Positions 25,285 to 33,673 of a stretch of DNA of 53,707 bases are shown one piece after another. The notes beneath the pieces are model-generated. The model did not search any database. It saw only the letters and a list, made by a program, of their open reading frames with translations, and was not told the DNA's origin. This stretch comes from a virus. The DNA is taken from positions 1 to 53,707 of the IMG/VR virus record IMGVR_UViG_3300031999_007842; one strand, written 5' to 3'. A program made the translations under genes and the position numbers. Position 1 is the first letter of the stretch. The number at the start of each line of letters is the position of its first letter.

Positions 25285-27098
25285 TATTCATAACCCTCCA
25301 ATCTTTCACTAAGATAAACTCTCAACCTGTGATAGTATGTCTTAACATAGTTGATTCCCTGGAGTAGATGGGCAGTACAGAAATAAATGGTTGGAGAGAG
25401 ATTCCAGTTTATAATCTGTATAGTCAATAGTTCCAGTAAAGAGAGAAGAATCTTCTTAGACTCCATATCTTCAAAAAGCAATGCTTGGACAAGTGCTTTA
25501 GTTGCTTCCTTTCCCAAGATATCTTGGAGATGAACACTATCTTGTAGGGAAGTTTCAACTTCTGTGATAAAAGATATGAGTATTTGATAAGTTTCAAAAA
25601 CTTCCTTCGAAGCAGTCTTAGTTAGATTGTCGAAGAATTTACCTCCTCTAGTGTTGACAGCAGTTATTTTCCCTCTGAATCTGAAAGTCTCTCTGAGCGA
25701 AAGAGGACCTTCAACATATTCTAGGGATTCATCAAGGGCTTCTATGTATACTGAACTAGAAACACTATTCCAATCGGAAGCAAAAGTCACTTCATAGATC
25801 CCATCGCTTGAAAATTCAACATTAACTGGGGCGGATCCAAAGAGAAATCTGATTGTCCCTGTTTTAACTGGGAGTTTTAATATTCTATTCTGGTAATCAA
25901 ACATCCAGTATTTGTTAAAGGATTCTACTCCTTCGTATGTATGATCATAAACAGGCAAGAAGAGACCTTTCCCAGTCTGTGGAACAATCCCCATTAGGAG
26001 AAGATTCCAAATTCCTATAAGAGTTCCAGAATCTGAAACACTGTCATTTGAAGTTGTTTTCCACCGCTTGGAGGGAGAGTCATAAAGGCTAGAACTACTC
26101 ATTATGTATTCCCACCCTTTCTTTGTTCCATCCAACATGGACCGTAGATGAGATCTTGAAACTTCGTCAAGCGTTGTCCAAAATGCATGCAAAGTATACC
26201 AAGTTATGAGGTTGTTGTGAAGTCTCCTCTGGCTGTTAACAGTTTGATGGTGTACTGTGCAATAATATTTAGTAGCGCCATCACAGAATTGTGGAGAACT
26301 CCATTCGGAAGTGATATAGCGATTCTTCAAGTCAATCAAAATCCGATCCCAGTTATTTAATTGATAGCCATTCAAAGCTCGCATCTGGCCAATGATTGTA
26401 GCAAAGCTCGCACCAGAAACTTCCCAACCTGGCATTGAAGAACAGTAATTGAAGTAAGTCCCAGTCCAAAATAGGAAATTGATAGTAGGCCAGAGGAAGT
26501 CTCTTGCATATTCCAGAGAACCCAAGTTGTTTGTTTGGTCCACTTTGTAAAACATCAGAAAGCTTGCAACTGTCTCTGCATTCTCATCATAGAAGCGGGT
26601 TAAGTAATCCCAATAACTATTGTCTCTTGGATCTGCTCCAAGAATACCTTTATTACCTGCAGCCTGACAAACTCCTTTAAGTTCTTGCCACGCAAGAGAA
26701 GAATCCCATTTTGATGTCAGGTAGCCTAGGTCTCTAGCTCTCAAGTATAAAGCAGGAGTCCCCCATCTTTGGGCGCCATACCAGAGATGTCCAGAATCTG
26801 TATTAGTGCTCGGAAGGTGCTTGCTGCCTAGCATTTGAAGATTATTAAGTGTTGTTTGGATTGATGTCAGAAGTGCTGAAGAGGAGATTTCAAGAATCCT
26901 ACAATCCTCCTCTAATTGTGCAGCAAATCTATAGCCAGCCTGAGTTCCTATTCCATTTTGATAATTAATTTCAGCCACGAAGTCCGTGATAGTATAACGT
27001 TTGAGAAGATAGCCTAGATAGATCTTCAAAGCAGAATGTTCTGTATTAGAGAAGTTCACCGTAGCGATAGAATCTAGAATGGAACTAATGAGAGTCAT
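25284..27098 (-). CDS. Fibre-cluster protein, helical (604 aa)
   Basis: Residues 1-330 are helical with many Trp and Tyr (HLWYGAQRWGTPALYLRARD, AETVASFLMFYKVD, VHHQTVNSQRRLHNNLITW), the look of an alpha/alpha toroid, which in other families binds or cuts polysaccharides; no catalytic pair is assured. Residues 390-460 are a small beta domain. The last 140 residues carry the same L-x-[ED] helical repeats (SLQDSVHLQDILGKEATKAL) as the flanking fibres. Stop and start codons overlap with both neighbours. Enzymatic activity is only a possibility. Confidence 0.5.
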   Translation of the reverse strand: MTLISSILDSIATVNFSNTEHSALKIYLGYLLKRYTITDFVAEINYQNGIGTQAGYRFAAQLEEDCRILEISSSALLTSIQTTLNNLQMLGSKHLPSTNTDSGHLWYGAQRWGTPALYLRARDLGYLTSKWDSSLAWQELKGVCQAAGNKGILGADPRDNSYWDYLTRFYDENAETVASFLMFYKVDQTNNLGSLEYARDFLWPTINFLFWTGTYFNYCSSMPGWEVSGASFATIIGQMRALNGYQLNNWDRILIDLKNRYITSEWSSPQFCDGATKYYCTVHHQTVNSQRRLHNNLITWYTLHAFWTTLDEVSRSHLRSMLDGTKKGWEYIMSSSSLYDSPSKRWKTTSNDSVSDSGTLIGIWNLLLMGIVPQTGKGLFLPVYDHTYEGVESFNKYWMFDYQNRILKLPVKTGTIRFLFGSAPVNVEFSSDGIYEVTFASDWNSVSSSVYIEALDESLEYVEGPLSLRETFRFRGKITAVNTRGGKFFDNLTKTASKEVFETYQILISFITEVETSLQDSVHLQDILGKEATKALVQALLFEDMESKKILLSLLELLTIQIINWNLSPTIYFCTAHLLQGINYVKTYYHRLRVYLSERLEGYE

Positions 27099-29398
27099 GC
27101 TGGATCCTCCACCACTCTTATGTCCAATTCTGGTTGTCGCAGGAATTTCTTGATTATGAAAACTATGTTTCCTAAAATGTTAATATTTTCCTTTAACCAC
27201 CAGGTTATCCATCTATAGTCTGAGAAATGAATTTCACCAGTGAGAATCTTGTATGAGGTACAATACAATCTGGGTCCTCCATCTTCTTCCGAACCCCAGT
27301 AGCCATGTACCGGCTCCGTTGAGGAATATTTAGCTATAGCATAATAGATCTTCCAATTACTAACTTTGCTGTTTGTGTTTGCCTGAGAAATAATATGATA
27401 AAGGGATCCCTTATAGACAAACTCTTGGATTGTTCTTGAAGTAGAGTCGAGAGTGTAAGAGGCAGCAACAGCCCCACTTGGAACATCATCGCCAATTGAG
27501 TATGTTGAATAGAAGAATAAAGTGGCCTGATTACCGGCATTAGAATAATCTAAGACCACAATATGCTTCTTGTCTATACTTGTGTCGGGAGGATACAGAT
27601 TTGAAGTCTTCCAGCCTGCTCCAGGATCTGATGTTCGGAATGCAAAGTTTACTCCACAAACACCATTGTTTCCCATATCTTGATATGCTTCTAGATATAA
27701 CAATGGTTCGACACTAAGAGACCATTTCTTTCCTCCATAACTCCTGAACCAAAGTCTAGGACAAATGTATTTGCCATCTACTTGCTGAGGTGTAATAAAG
27801 TAATCTCCAGGATCTTGGGGATTAGGAATAGTTGTCAATGGAACTACACCTAATGCAGCAGAAAAAGCTGACACAGCCTCATGGAAAACTTGGAAAGTGG
27901 CTAGCCCATTAGAAGTGGTCGTTGTTGCACTAGGATTCCCATAATAAATAAAGATTCCTTGACTCGAATCGAGGTTTGCTCCAACTTCAACCCAAAAGAT
28001 AGCATAAGAAGAATCAACCTTCATCTCTAGCCAATAGTCAAGAGGAGTCACACTATTGGAAGCAGAAAATCTTATGTCTGAAAAATCTGCATTAGAATGG
28101 GAATCAAGATATACATTCTCACCAGTGCTTGTTCCTGTACCATAATACACTTTTATTCTTATCTGATAGTTAGTTCCTGCTCCAGTTGCTCCATTGATGA
28201 GATGGTATTTACGTTTCCCCCATTCCTGGAAAGGAGACAGGAACTTGCCAGCGATGGTTTCTTGAAGGATTTTTCTTATCTCGAGCAAATATGATGAAGA
28301 AAGATTAAAGGTTTCAAACCCCCCAAGCCAAAGGAATAGAGGAGAATTGTAGGAGAAATCGGTTAAAGCGAGCACTTCGTCTTTCTGTTTACTTACAGAC
28401 TTGGATATATTGCCAATGAACAACAGTGATTCCAAGATATTCTTGCTAGTAGTCCCTTCCTCTTCTTCAACCCCCCAAGCCCCATGCGTGGGCTCAGCAT
28501 AGATGAATTTTCGTACAAGAACCCAATCAGTATATCCAGTGTGCTGATCTGCATTAGAAGAGCGTCCCACTTTAATACTTACTTTTTTGTTTGTATCATT
28601 TACGCCAGTGGTTAATTGGTCTTCATAGGTATTTTCATAGAAACATCTTGCGGACGCACTCCCATCACGACCAACTTCAATTAGTTTGTACTCTGTGCTT
28701 GTCATCGAACCTTTATCTATTGATTGTGTTGGGGTTCTCCAAAATCTATTGTGATAGTCATTTTTATAATACCCAATGAAATTTGTTGGATTCTCACCGG
28801 TTGAAGTGTCACCCCACTCTAAATAGTCATACTTATTGTAATCTGATGGGTCACTTGTTCTGAATCTAATTCTAAACGCATATCCCACACCAAAAGCAGT
28901 TTTTGATTGCACTCGTTCCCAACGGTCATACAAAGCGTGAGAAAGAACAAGCTCCGAGTCCACAACGCTATAGTTGCCAGTTCCATAAACATCCCATTTT
29001 GCTGTGTCCAAGGCTACCCCAGGAAAATGGTCAAAGAATGGAAATGTCGCTTCTCCCTGTGCACTGTCATTGGCAAGATAAGGATAAGTGGCATCAGCCT
29101 TATCATAATAGACATAGATAGTAGCGGGATCTGTACTTAAACTATCAGCAATTTCAACCCAGAATATTGCATAGTTGCTATCAACTTTACTTTCCATCCA
29201 ACAGTCAAGCAAAGTGTCTCCATCATCATCAGTGAATCTTATATCTCCAAAATCTGTTCTGCAGTGGCTGTTAAGGTAAACATCATCATCGCTGTCTACC
29301 CCCTCACCATAATGGACTGTTATTTGCTTCTGATAGAGGGTGCCGGCATCAGTAGCAAAATTGATAATGTGACTCTTGCGATAAGTCCAATCGGTCAA
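27095..29398 (-). CDS. Fibre protein with two DUF2341 domains (767 aa)
   Basis: Two DUF2341 units: residues 1-115 (WTYRKSHIINFATDAGTLYQ, FGDIRFTDDDGDTLLDCW, TIYVYYDKAD) and residues about 390-500 (WGKRKYHLINGATGAGTNYQ, FSDIRFSASNSVTPLDYW, GIFIYYGNPS). Each is followed by a concanavalin-like beta-sandwich ending in HGAWGVEEE or HGYWGSEED. A helical L-x-[ED] repeat segment (NILESLLFIGNISKSVSK) joins the halves. The halves are an internal duplication and are also related to the 913-aa neighbour. It has its own TATA-like box at 29427-29438. Probably head or tail fibres that bind the host surface. Confidence 0.75.
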   Translation of the reverse strand: MTDWTYRKSHIINFATDAGTLYQKQITVHYGEGVDSDDDVYLNSHCRTDFGDIRFTDDDGDTLLDCWMESKVDSNYAIFWVEIADSLSTDPATIYVYYDKADATYPYLANDSAQGEATFPFFDHFPGVALDTAKWDVYGTGNYSVVDSELVLSHALYDRWERVQSKTAFGVGYAFRIRFRTSDPSDYNKYDYLEWGDTSTGENPTNFIGYYKNDYHNRFWRTPTQSIDKGSMTSTEYKLIEVGRDGSASARCFYENTYEDQLTTGVNDTNKKVSIKVGRSSNADQHTGYTDWVLVRKFIYAEPTHGAWGVEEEEGTTSKNILESLLFIGNISKSVSKQKDEVLALTDFSYNSPLFLWLGGFETFNLSSSYLLEIRKILQETIAGKFLSPFQEWGKRKYHLINGATGAGTNYQIRIKVYYGTGTSTGENVYLDSHSNADFSDIRFSASNSVTPLDYWLEMKVDSSYAIFWVEVGANLDSSQGIFIYYGNPSATTTTSNGLATFQVFHEAVSAFSAALGVVPLTTIPNPQDPGDYFITPQQVDGKYICPRLWFRSYGGKKWSLSVEPLLYLEAYQDMGNNGVCGVNFAFRTSDPGAGWKTSNLYPPDTSIDKKHIVVLDYSNAGNQATLFFYSTYSIGDDVPSGAVAASYTLDSTSRTIQEFVYKGSLYHIISQANTNSKVSNWKIYYAIAKYSSTEPVHGYWGSEEDGGPRLYCTSYKILTGEIHFSDYRWITWWLKENINILGNIVFIIKKFLRQPELDIRVVEDPA

Positions 29399-29426
29399 CC
29401 AGTTGATGGTCCATCCCTCAGATTAA

Positions 29427-29438
29427 GATTTATAAAAA
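29427..29438 (-). promoter_or_regulatory. Archaeal TATA-box-like promoter for the fibre genes
   Basis: CTTTTTATAAAT read leftward, about 29-40 nt before the start at 29398, in the 74-base gap after the upstream gene. Confidence 0.5.
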
Positions 29439-29472
29439 GAGAAAAGAATCGGAAAAAGGAAAGGAGGGTAAC

Positions 29473-29916
29473 TTAACTCAGAGTATATTGCCAAGTCACT
29501 ACAAGTGTATCGCTGGCACCTTTGTTGATCACTGCAAAAGTCTGTCTGCATAGCAAAGTTCCACTAGAAGCAATGGTTGAATTGAACATCCCTGATTCAG
29601 TAATGGAACCAGTACCCACACCAGCACCGAAAGTGGCATCATTCTTCCATACGGTATCTGCAGTTCTTGTATATCCACCCAGAACCCTCGCTGCTTCCGT
29701 GGATAGAATTGTATCGGCTGCAGCTGGGGCTGTAGTTCCTGTTCCAATAGCACAAGACATGAAATGACTTGCTCCACCTTCACCCATCATATCACAGACT
29801 GCGTGGAAACCAGCACTCACTGTTAAGTTCTTGACATGCCTATAAGCCTTGAGTTTCTTGCTTGAGTCGTATAGAAAGACCTCAAATTCTCCCTTCAAAC
29901 CAGTTATCTCTATCAT
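29473..29916 (-). CDS. Small virion protein of tailed viruses (147 aa)
   Basis: Pattern common to small structural proteins next to phage fibres: GLKGEFEVFLYDSSKKLKAY, then a helix (GFHAVCDMMGEGG), then AIGTGTTAPAAADTILSTE and a beta-rich end with TVWKNDATF and GMFNSTIASSGTL. Such proteins are often found at the tip or base of fibres. It has its own TATA-like box at 29953-29962. I recognise the pattern but cannot give a proven role. Confidence 0.65.
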   Translation of the reverse strand: MIEITGLKGEFEVFLYDSSKKLKAYRHVKNLTVSAGFHAVCDMMGEGGASHFMSCAIGTGTTAPAAADTILSTEAARVLGGYTRTADTVWKNDATFGAGVGTGSITESGMFNSTIASSGTLLCRQTFAVINKGASDTLVVTWQYTLS

Positions 29917-29936
29917 CCTAATTCACTACCTATACA

Positions 29937-31115
29937 CTATGACGCGACAATCTTATTTAAATCTTTATTAGAGAGCTTCTTGAGTAGAGGCAACCATTGC
30001 TTATTTACGATCTTTTCCCAATCAAATTGCTGTGAAAACTTAAGTGATTCCTGGGAATATATCTTACGTTGTTCTTTATTGAAATAGGCCTCTTCTATCT
30101 TCTTACCTAGATCCTCTCTATCCACCCTCTGACCTTTCCAGCCTTTAGGTGTGAATACTGTATCTCCCATCTTAACTAGCCAGCCATGGCCATTCACTAT
30201 CTCCGGGAGGGCAGAAGAATTAGAAGCTATTACAGGTATTCCACATGCTTGGGCTTCCATTACTGGGATGCAGAATCCTTCCCTTCTCGATGCATTGACT
30301 AGAATATCAAAGCATGAATATAGCTTGGCCATCTCAAAGTCAGGTATCCCAACTACTTGAGGTAAGTGCTCTGGAAATATAACATGCTTCCCGAGTTTAA
30401 GTTTCCTAACTACTTCAGGAAGATTGTATCCTCTAGGGTCAGAAGGCTTAGTGTAGGCGAAGATCATCCAATGCTTTGCTTCATTAGGAAACTTATCCTT
30501 GAATCTAGAGAAAGCGATGAACATATCGTCCCAACCTTTCCTTGGCTCCGGATCTGAATTGGCTGCTACTATACCAAACATGAACTTATCTCTTCTAATA
30601 TTGAAGATCTTCTTACATTCATCCTTGAAATAAGGTTTATAGATCTTAGTATCAACCCCATGAGGAATAACAGCTTCTGGTTTTCTCTTAGTTAGCTTGA
30701 GATAGACCTTTCCTCCAAACTCAGAACAAGGGATGAAGTGGGCATAGTTCCTCATGACAGCAACATCATCAGAACAGTAATCATATGAGTCTATTGGACC
30801 ATAGAACATTGAATTAGGAAGATTAGAGAACCAGGCAAAAGGCCAGAAGTCTGAAGCTAGGATAGGAAGATCTATCTTGAACTTCTTGACGTAGTGCTCT
30901 ACAGAACGCTGTCCATAATTCTCTTCTATAGTTGGGATGACTCTTACATTTGCTATTCGCAAAGAAGCTCCTGTGTGAAAGCCATAATAAGTAGAAATCA
31001 CTGTTGGATAGTGTTGACCTATACGAAGTGCCACATTCTTTGTTACAACACCATATCCTGAATAGACAAAGGGCCCAACAGAATGCCATAGTATATTCAA
31101 AGACTTCTCTACCAT
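29937..31115 (-). CDS. GT4-family glycosyltransferase (392 aa)
   Basis: GT-B fold. The N-terminal domain starts ILWHSVGPFVYSGYGVVTKN (glycine-rich acceptor loop); the C-terminal domain has GIVAANSDPEPRKGWDD, then FEMAKLYSCFDILVNASRREGFCIPVMEAQACGIPVIAS, the E-x7-E nucleotide-sugar site of GT4 enzymes, followed by NSSALPEIV. Full family length. It probably transfers sugar from a nucleotide donor to virion or cell-surface glycans. Its start overlaps the end of the 52-aa gene by 7 bases. With the GT2-like gene it is the second glycosyltransferase in the structural cluster. Confidence 0.85.
   Translation of the reverse strand: MVEKSLNILWHSVGPFVYSGYGVVTKNVALRIGQHYPTVISTYYGFHTGASLRIANVRVIPTIEENYGQRSVEHYVKKFKIDLPILASDFWPFAWFSNLPNSMFYGPIDSYDYCSDDVAVMRNYAHFIPCSEFGGKVYLKLTKRKPEAVIPHGVDTKIYKPYFKDECKKIFNIRRDKFMFGIVAANSDPEPRKGWDDMFIAFSRFKDKFPNEAKHWMIFAYTKPSDPRGYNLPEVVRKLKLGKHVIFPEHLPQVVGIPDFEMAKLYSCFDILVNASRREGFCIPVMEAQACGIPVIASNSSALPEIVNGHGWLVKMGDTVFTPKGWKGQRVDREDLGKKIEEAYFNKEQRKIYSQESLKFSQQFDWEKIVNKQWLPLLKKLSNKDLNKIVAS
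29953..29962 (-). promoter_or_regulatory. Archaeal TATA-box-like promoter for the 147-aa virion protein
   Basis: ATTTAAATAA read leftward, 37-46 nt before the start at 29916, inside the 3' end of the glycosyltransferase gene. Confidence 0.5.
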
Positions 31116-31267
31116 TTCTCAAGTACCTTCCCTATAAACTTAAGCAGCAACTCCAATTTAGAGCTTTGTTTCCCCTTCTGTAAGACTGAGGTTTGCTTGA
31201 CCTTACCATTCTTATCGTAGAGGACAAGACTTACCTCGTCCTTAGTCTTCACCCCTTCATCTGCCAT
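31109..31267 (-). CDS. Small basic protein (52 aa)
   Basis: Begins MADEGVKTKDEVSLVLYDKN and ends KFIGKVLEKW; it is Lys-rich. The frame overlaps the glycosyltransferase start by 7 bases and the upstream coiled-coil gene by 11 bases, so it fills an otherwise empty gap exactly. The short beta start (VSLVLYDKNGKV) resembles the first strands of the 147-aa virion protein (FEVFLYDSSKKL). Likely a real, small virion-cluster gene. Confidence 0.6.
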   Translation of the reverse strand: MADEGVKTKDEVSLVLYDKNGKVKQTSVLQKGKQSSKLELLLKFIGKVLEKW

Positions 31268-31544
31268 GAATAACAACCGATGTTTTGAACTTCTTCTCTA
31301 CATGCCTCATATATTCTCTATGGGCCCAACGCTCTTTCCTATGATAAATCTCCAGCTTCAGTTTCATAAACTTCTTAAATTCCTCGTCCAATTCCTGCTT
31401 CTTACACTCTTTCTCTTCTCTCTTTCGTTCAATTGCTTCTGCTATTTCTTCCTTGGCTAGATCCCTTCTTGCTTCGTACAGATCCCAAGCTTCACGCTCT
31501 AGCTGGAGGTTTTTTCTGTACTGTCTCCAGTCTTGTCCCCACAT
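31257..31544 (-). CDS. Charged coiled-coil protein (95 aa)
   Basis: Nearly all helix with high Glu, Lys and Arg content (ARRDLAKEEIAEAIERKREE, then CKKQELDEEFKKFMKLKLE). It begins within the last 46 bases of the LonB gene and overlaps the next gene, showing coupling. It could be a LonB substrate or adaptor, or a scaffold; no family is recognised. Confidence 0.55.
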   Translation of the reverse strand: MWGQDWRQYRKNLQLEREAWDLYEARRDLAKEEIAEAIERKREEKECKKQELDEEFKKFMKLKLEIYHRKERWAHREYMRHVEKKFKTSVVIHGR

Positions 31545-33673
31545 TCCTCAGCTAACACCTCTTTCAGATACTCGTCTAGTGTGCTTGCTCCAACCACTTT
31601 GATACTGTAATCTGATTCCTTAATAGAATGCTTGAAGTTCTTAAGTGGGATAACTACCTTCTTGAAGCCCCATGCCTCTGCAGCCTTAATCTTCTCATGT
31701 ACTCCACCAATAGCAGTAATGTCAATCTCGTCTGTGGAAGAGATATTGATCTCTCCAGTGACAGCTACATCTTGCCTAATAGGTCTTCCCTCTATTAGAG
31801 AGCAAAGGAGAAGTGCCATTGTTACTCCTGCTGAAGGACCATCGACACCAGATGCCTGTGAGAAGTCTAAGTGTGTAAAGTATTCCTGGGCGATGTCTAC
31901 ACCATACTTCTGGATAAGTGCTGAGCGTACTTTCTCTGCTGAATCGCCCATCCATTTTGCATCTTTAGCTACCCCAGTGACTTTGTAGTAACCACCCAGG
32001 TTCTTCTTTCTCTTCTTACACAGTTGTCCTTTCACTCTTAGAACACTACCAGTCATTTCCCCTGAAGCAGGATCGTTGAGAACAGCTAGACCATAGATAG
32101 TTCCCAGTTTAGTGCCCTTAGGTTCAATCTCTAGTATCTTACCTTGTTCCTCTACTTGGTGCTCCAATAGTTGTCTTTGGATAGTCTTGCAGTGATTCTC
32201 TATTGCATCTATGACATAGGAGACATCCACTACTTCTTTCTTGTCATTCCTAGCTAAAGTCCCTGCAGTCTTTATGACAGAGATCAGCGGTCTGAATTTG
32301 GTTGTCAGAGCTTCTCGCTTACCAGAGCGTCTCCTTCCTTCTTCTACTATTTCAATGCATGAGTCTCTGGTGAATGGAGGTAGATGGAAACGAGTTGCTT
32401 CCTGAGCTATGAACTGCACATACTTCTTTCTATTCTCTTCTGTATTAGGCATGTCATTATTCATACGGACTACTTTGCCATAACCTACAAGTCTGTCCAT
32501 CATGGCTGGGTGTATCTGGTTAATAGAATCAAAGTTCCCAGCAGCCAGTAGGAAGAATAATGCTGGAATCGGTTCTGTAGCTACAGCCATTGCTGCAGTA
32601 TCTGCTCCATGGAATTGACTTCGCATGGTAACTGGAAGACATCCATCTTCCATTACTGAAAGAAGTGTAATTGACTCCCCGACACTCAAGTTCTTGATCT
32701 CATCAATATACAGAATACCCAGGGAAGCTCTATGGACATCCCCCGCAGTAACTCGTTGATGCTCTGGTGTTCCTAGGCCTCCTGTTTGATAAGGATCCCA
32801 TGCTACTGATCCAAAGAGTTGAGATGATGTGTGACCAGTAGCGTCTATAAATGGAGCATGCTTGGTTGTATTATCAACCAATAACTTGGGAGCATTGGAA
32901 GAAGAGGCTCCACCTATGCCCTGGGTAGTACCACCACCTATATTTCCCAACATCTTGCCAAAGTAGTAAACCATGAAGCCCATTCCAGCCATACCACCAC
33001 CTGCAGCAAGCAGAGGTGAATTGTACATTATAGCAGTGCTGAACGAGTATCCTGATTGCATCATAGTAAAGCAACTAAACAAACCTACTCCAAGGATGAT
33101 TAGACCTAAGCCAGCAATAACACCAGTTAAGAGTTTAAGTCCCCATCTCTGTAGAAAGGTTTTACTTTTGATTTTATGAGTTTTTTGGAAGATAATGTTT
33201 CTGCCTTCACCTCCAGGATGAATGGAGATCTTCGGATTCCCTGGAATTACCCTATTTGGCCAACTAAGGACATCAAATCTCTTGATATTATGAATACGAT
33301 AAAGCATAGTTAGATGCTCAGACATTGCCCTACCAATCAAAGATTTACCTGTTCCTGGATCCCCTAAAAGTAGCAGATATGGACCAGGAGTCAAGACCTT
33401 GCTAAAAGGTTCTTTCTCGGTGGAAGGGTCTAGCCATGGCCTATACCACCGCTTCTTCTGTAGCCAAGTTAGTTTATAGAGCCATTCATCTAATGCTAGT
33501 CTGACTTCTTTCAGAACTCTATCCTGACCTACAACCCAGTCTAGAAGTGATTCTGAGACAGGAAAATCTTTAGTTGTTTCAAAGTCCTCCCAATTCCAGG
33601 TTTTACCTTTAAGTTCTTGGGTTCCTTTCCCAAAGAAGTTACGCTTTTGCTCCTGACTTACCATCCTGCTCAC
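31499..33673 (-). CDS. lonB: Archaeal-type membrane Lon protease (724 aa)
   Basis: AAA+ domain with Walker A GDPGTGKS (104-111) and Walker B LGILYIDEI (318-326). Between them is the insertion that marks archaeal LonB: two hydrophobic segments (about 178-203 and 218-240) that anchor the enzyme in the membrane. The C-terminal protease domain has DGPSAG with catalytic Ser 614 and GGVHEKIKAA with Lys 661, the Lon Ser-Lys dyad. Length is slightly above the usual 620-700. It lies between portal and fibre genes. It could process the head proteins or remodel host proteins at the membrane. The classification is firm; the role in the virus is inferred. Confidence 0.92.
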   Translation of the reverse strand: MSRMVSQEQKRNFFGKGTQELKGKTWNWEDFETTKDFPVSESLLDWVVGQDRVLKEVRLALDEWLYKLTWLQKKRWYRPWLDPSTEKEPFSKVLTPGPYLLLLGDPGTGKSLIGRAMSEHLTMLYRIHNIKRFDVLSWPNRVIPGNPKISIHPGGEGRNIIFQKTHKIKSKTFLQRWGLKLLTGVIAGLGLIILGVGLFSCFTMMQSGYSFSTAIMYNSPLLAAGGGMAGMGFMVYYFGKMLGNIGGGTTQGIGGASSSNAPKLLVDNTTKHAPFIDATGHTSSQLFGSVAWDPYQTGGLGTPEHQRVTAGDVHRASLGILYIDEIKNLSVGESITLLSVMEDGCLPVTMRSQFHGADTAAMAVATEPIPALFFLLAAGNFDSINQIHPAMMDRLVGYGKVVRMNNDMPNTEENRKKYVQFIAQEATRFHLPPFTRDSCIEIVEEGRRRSGKREALTTKFRPLISVIKTAGTLARNDKKEVVDVSYVIDAIENHCKTIQRQLLEHQVEEQGKILEIEPKGTKLGTIYGLAVLNDPASGEMTGSVLRVKGQLCKKRKKNLGGYYKVTGVAKDAKWMGDSAEKVRSALIQKYGVDIAQEYFTHLDFSQASGVDGPSAGVTMALLLCSLIEGRPIRQDVAVTGEINISSTDEIDITAIGGVHEKIKAAEAWGFKKVVIPLKNFKHSIKESDYSIKVVGASTLDEYLKEVLAEECGDKTGDSTEKTSS

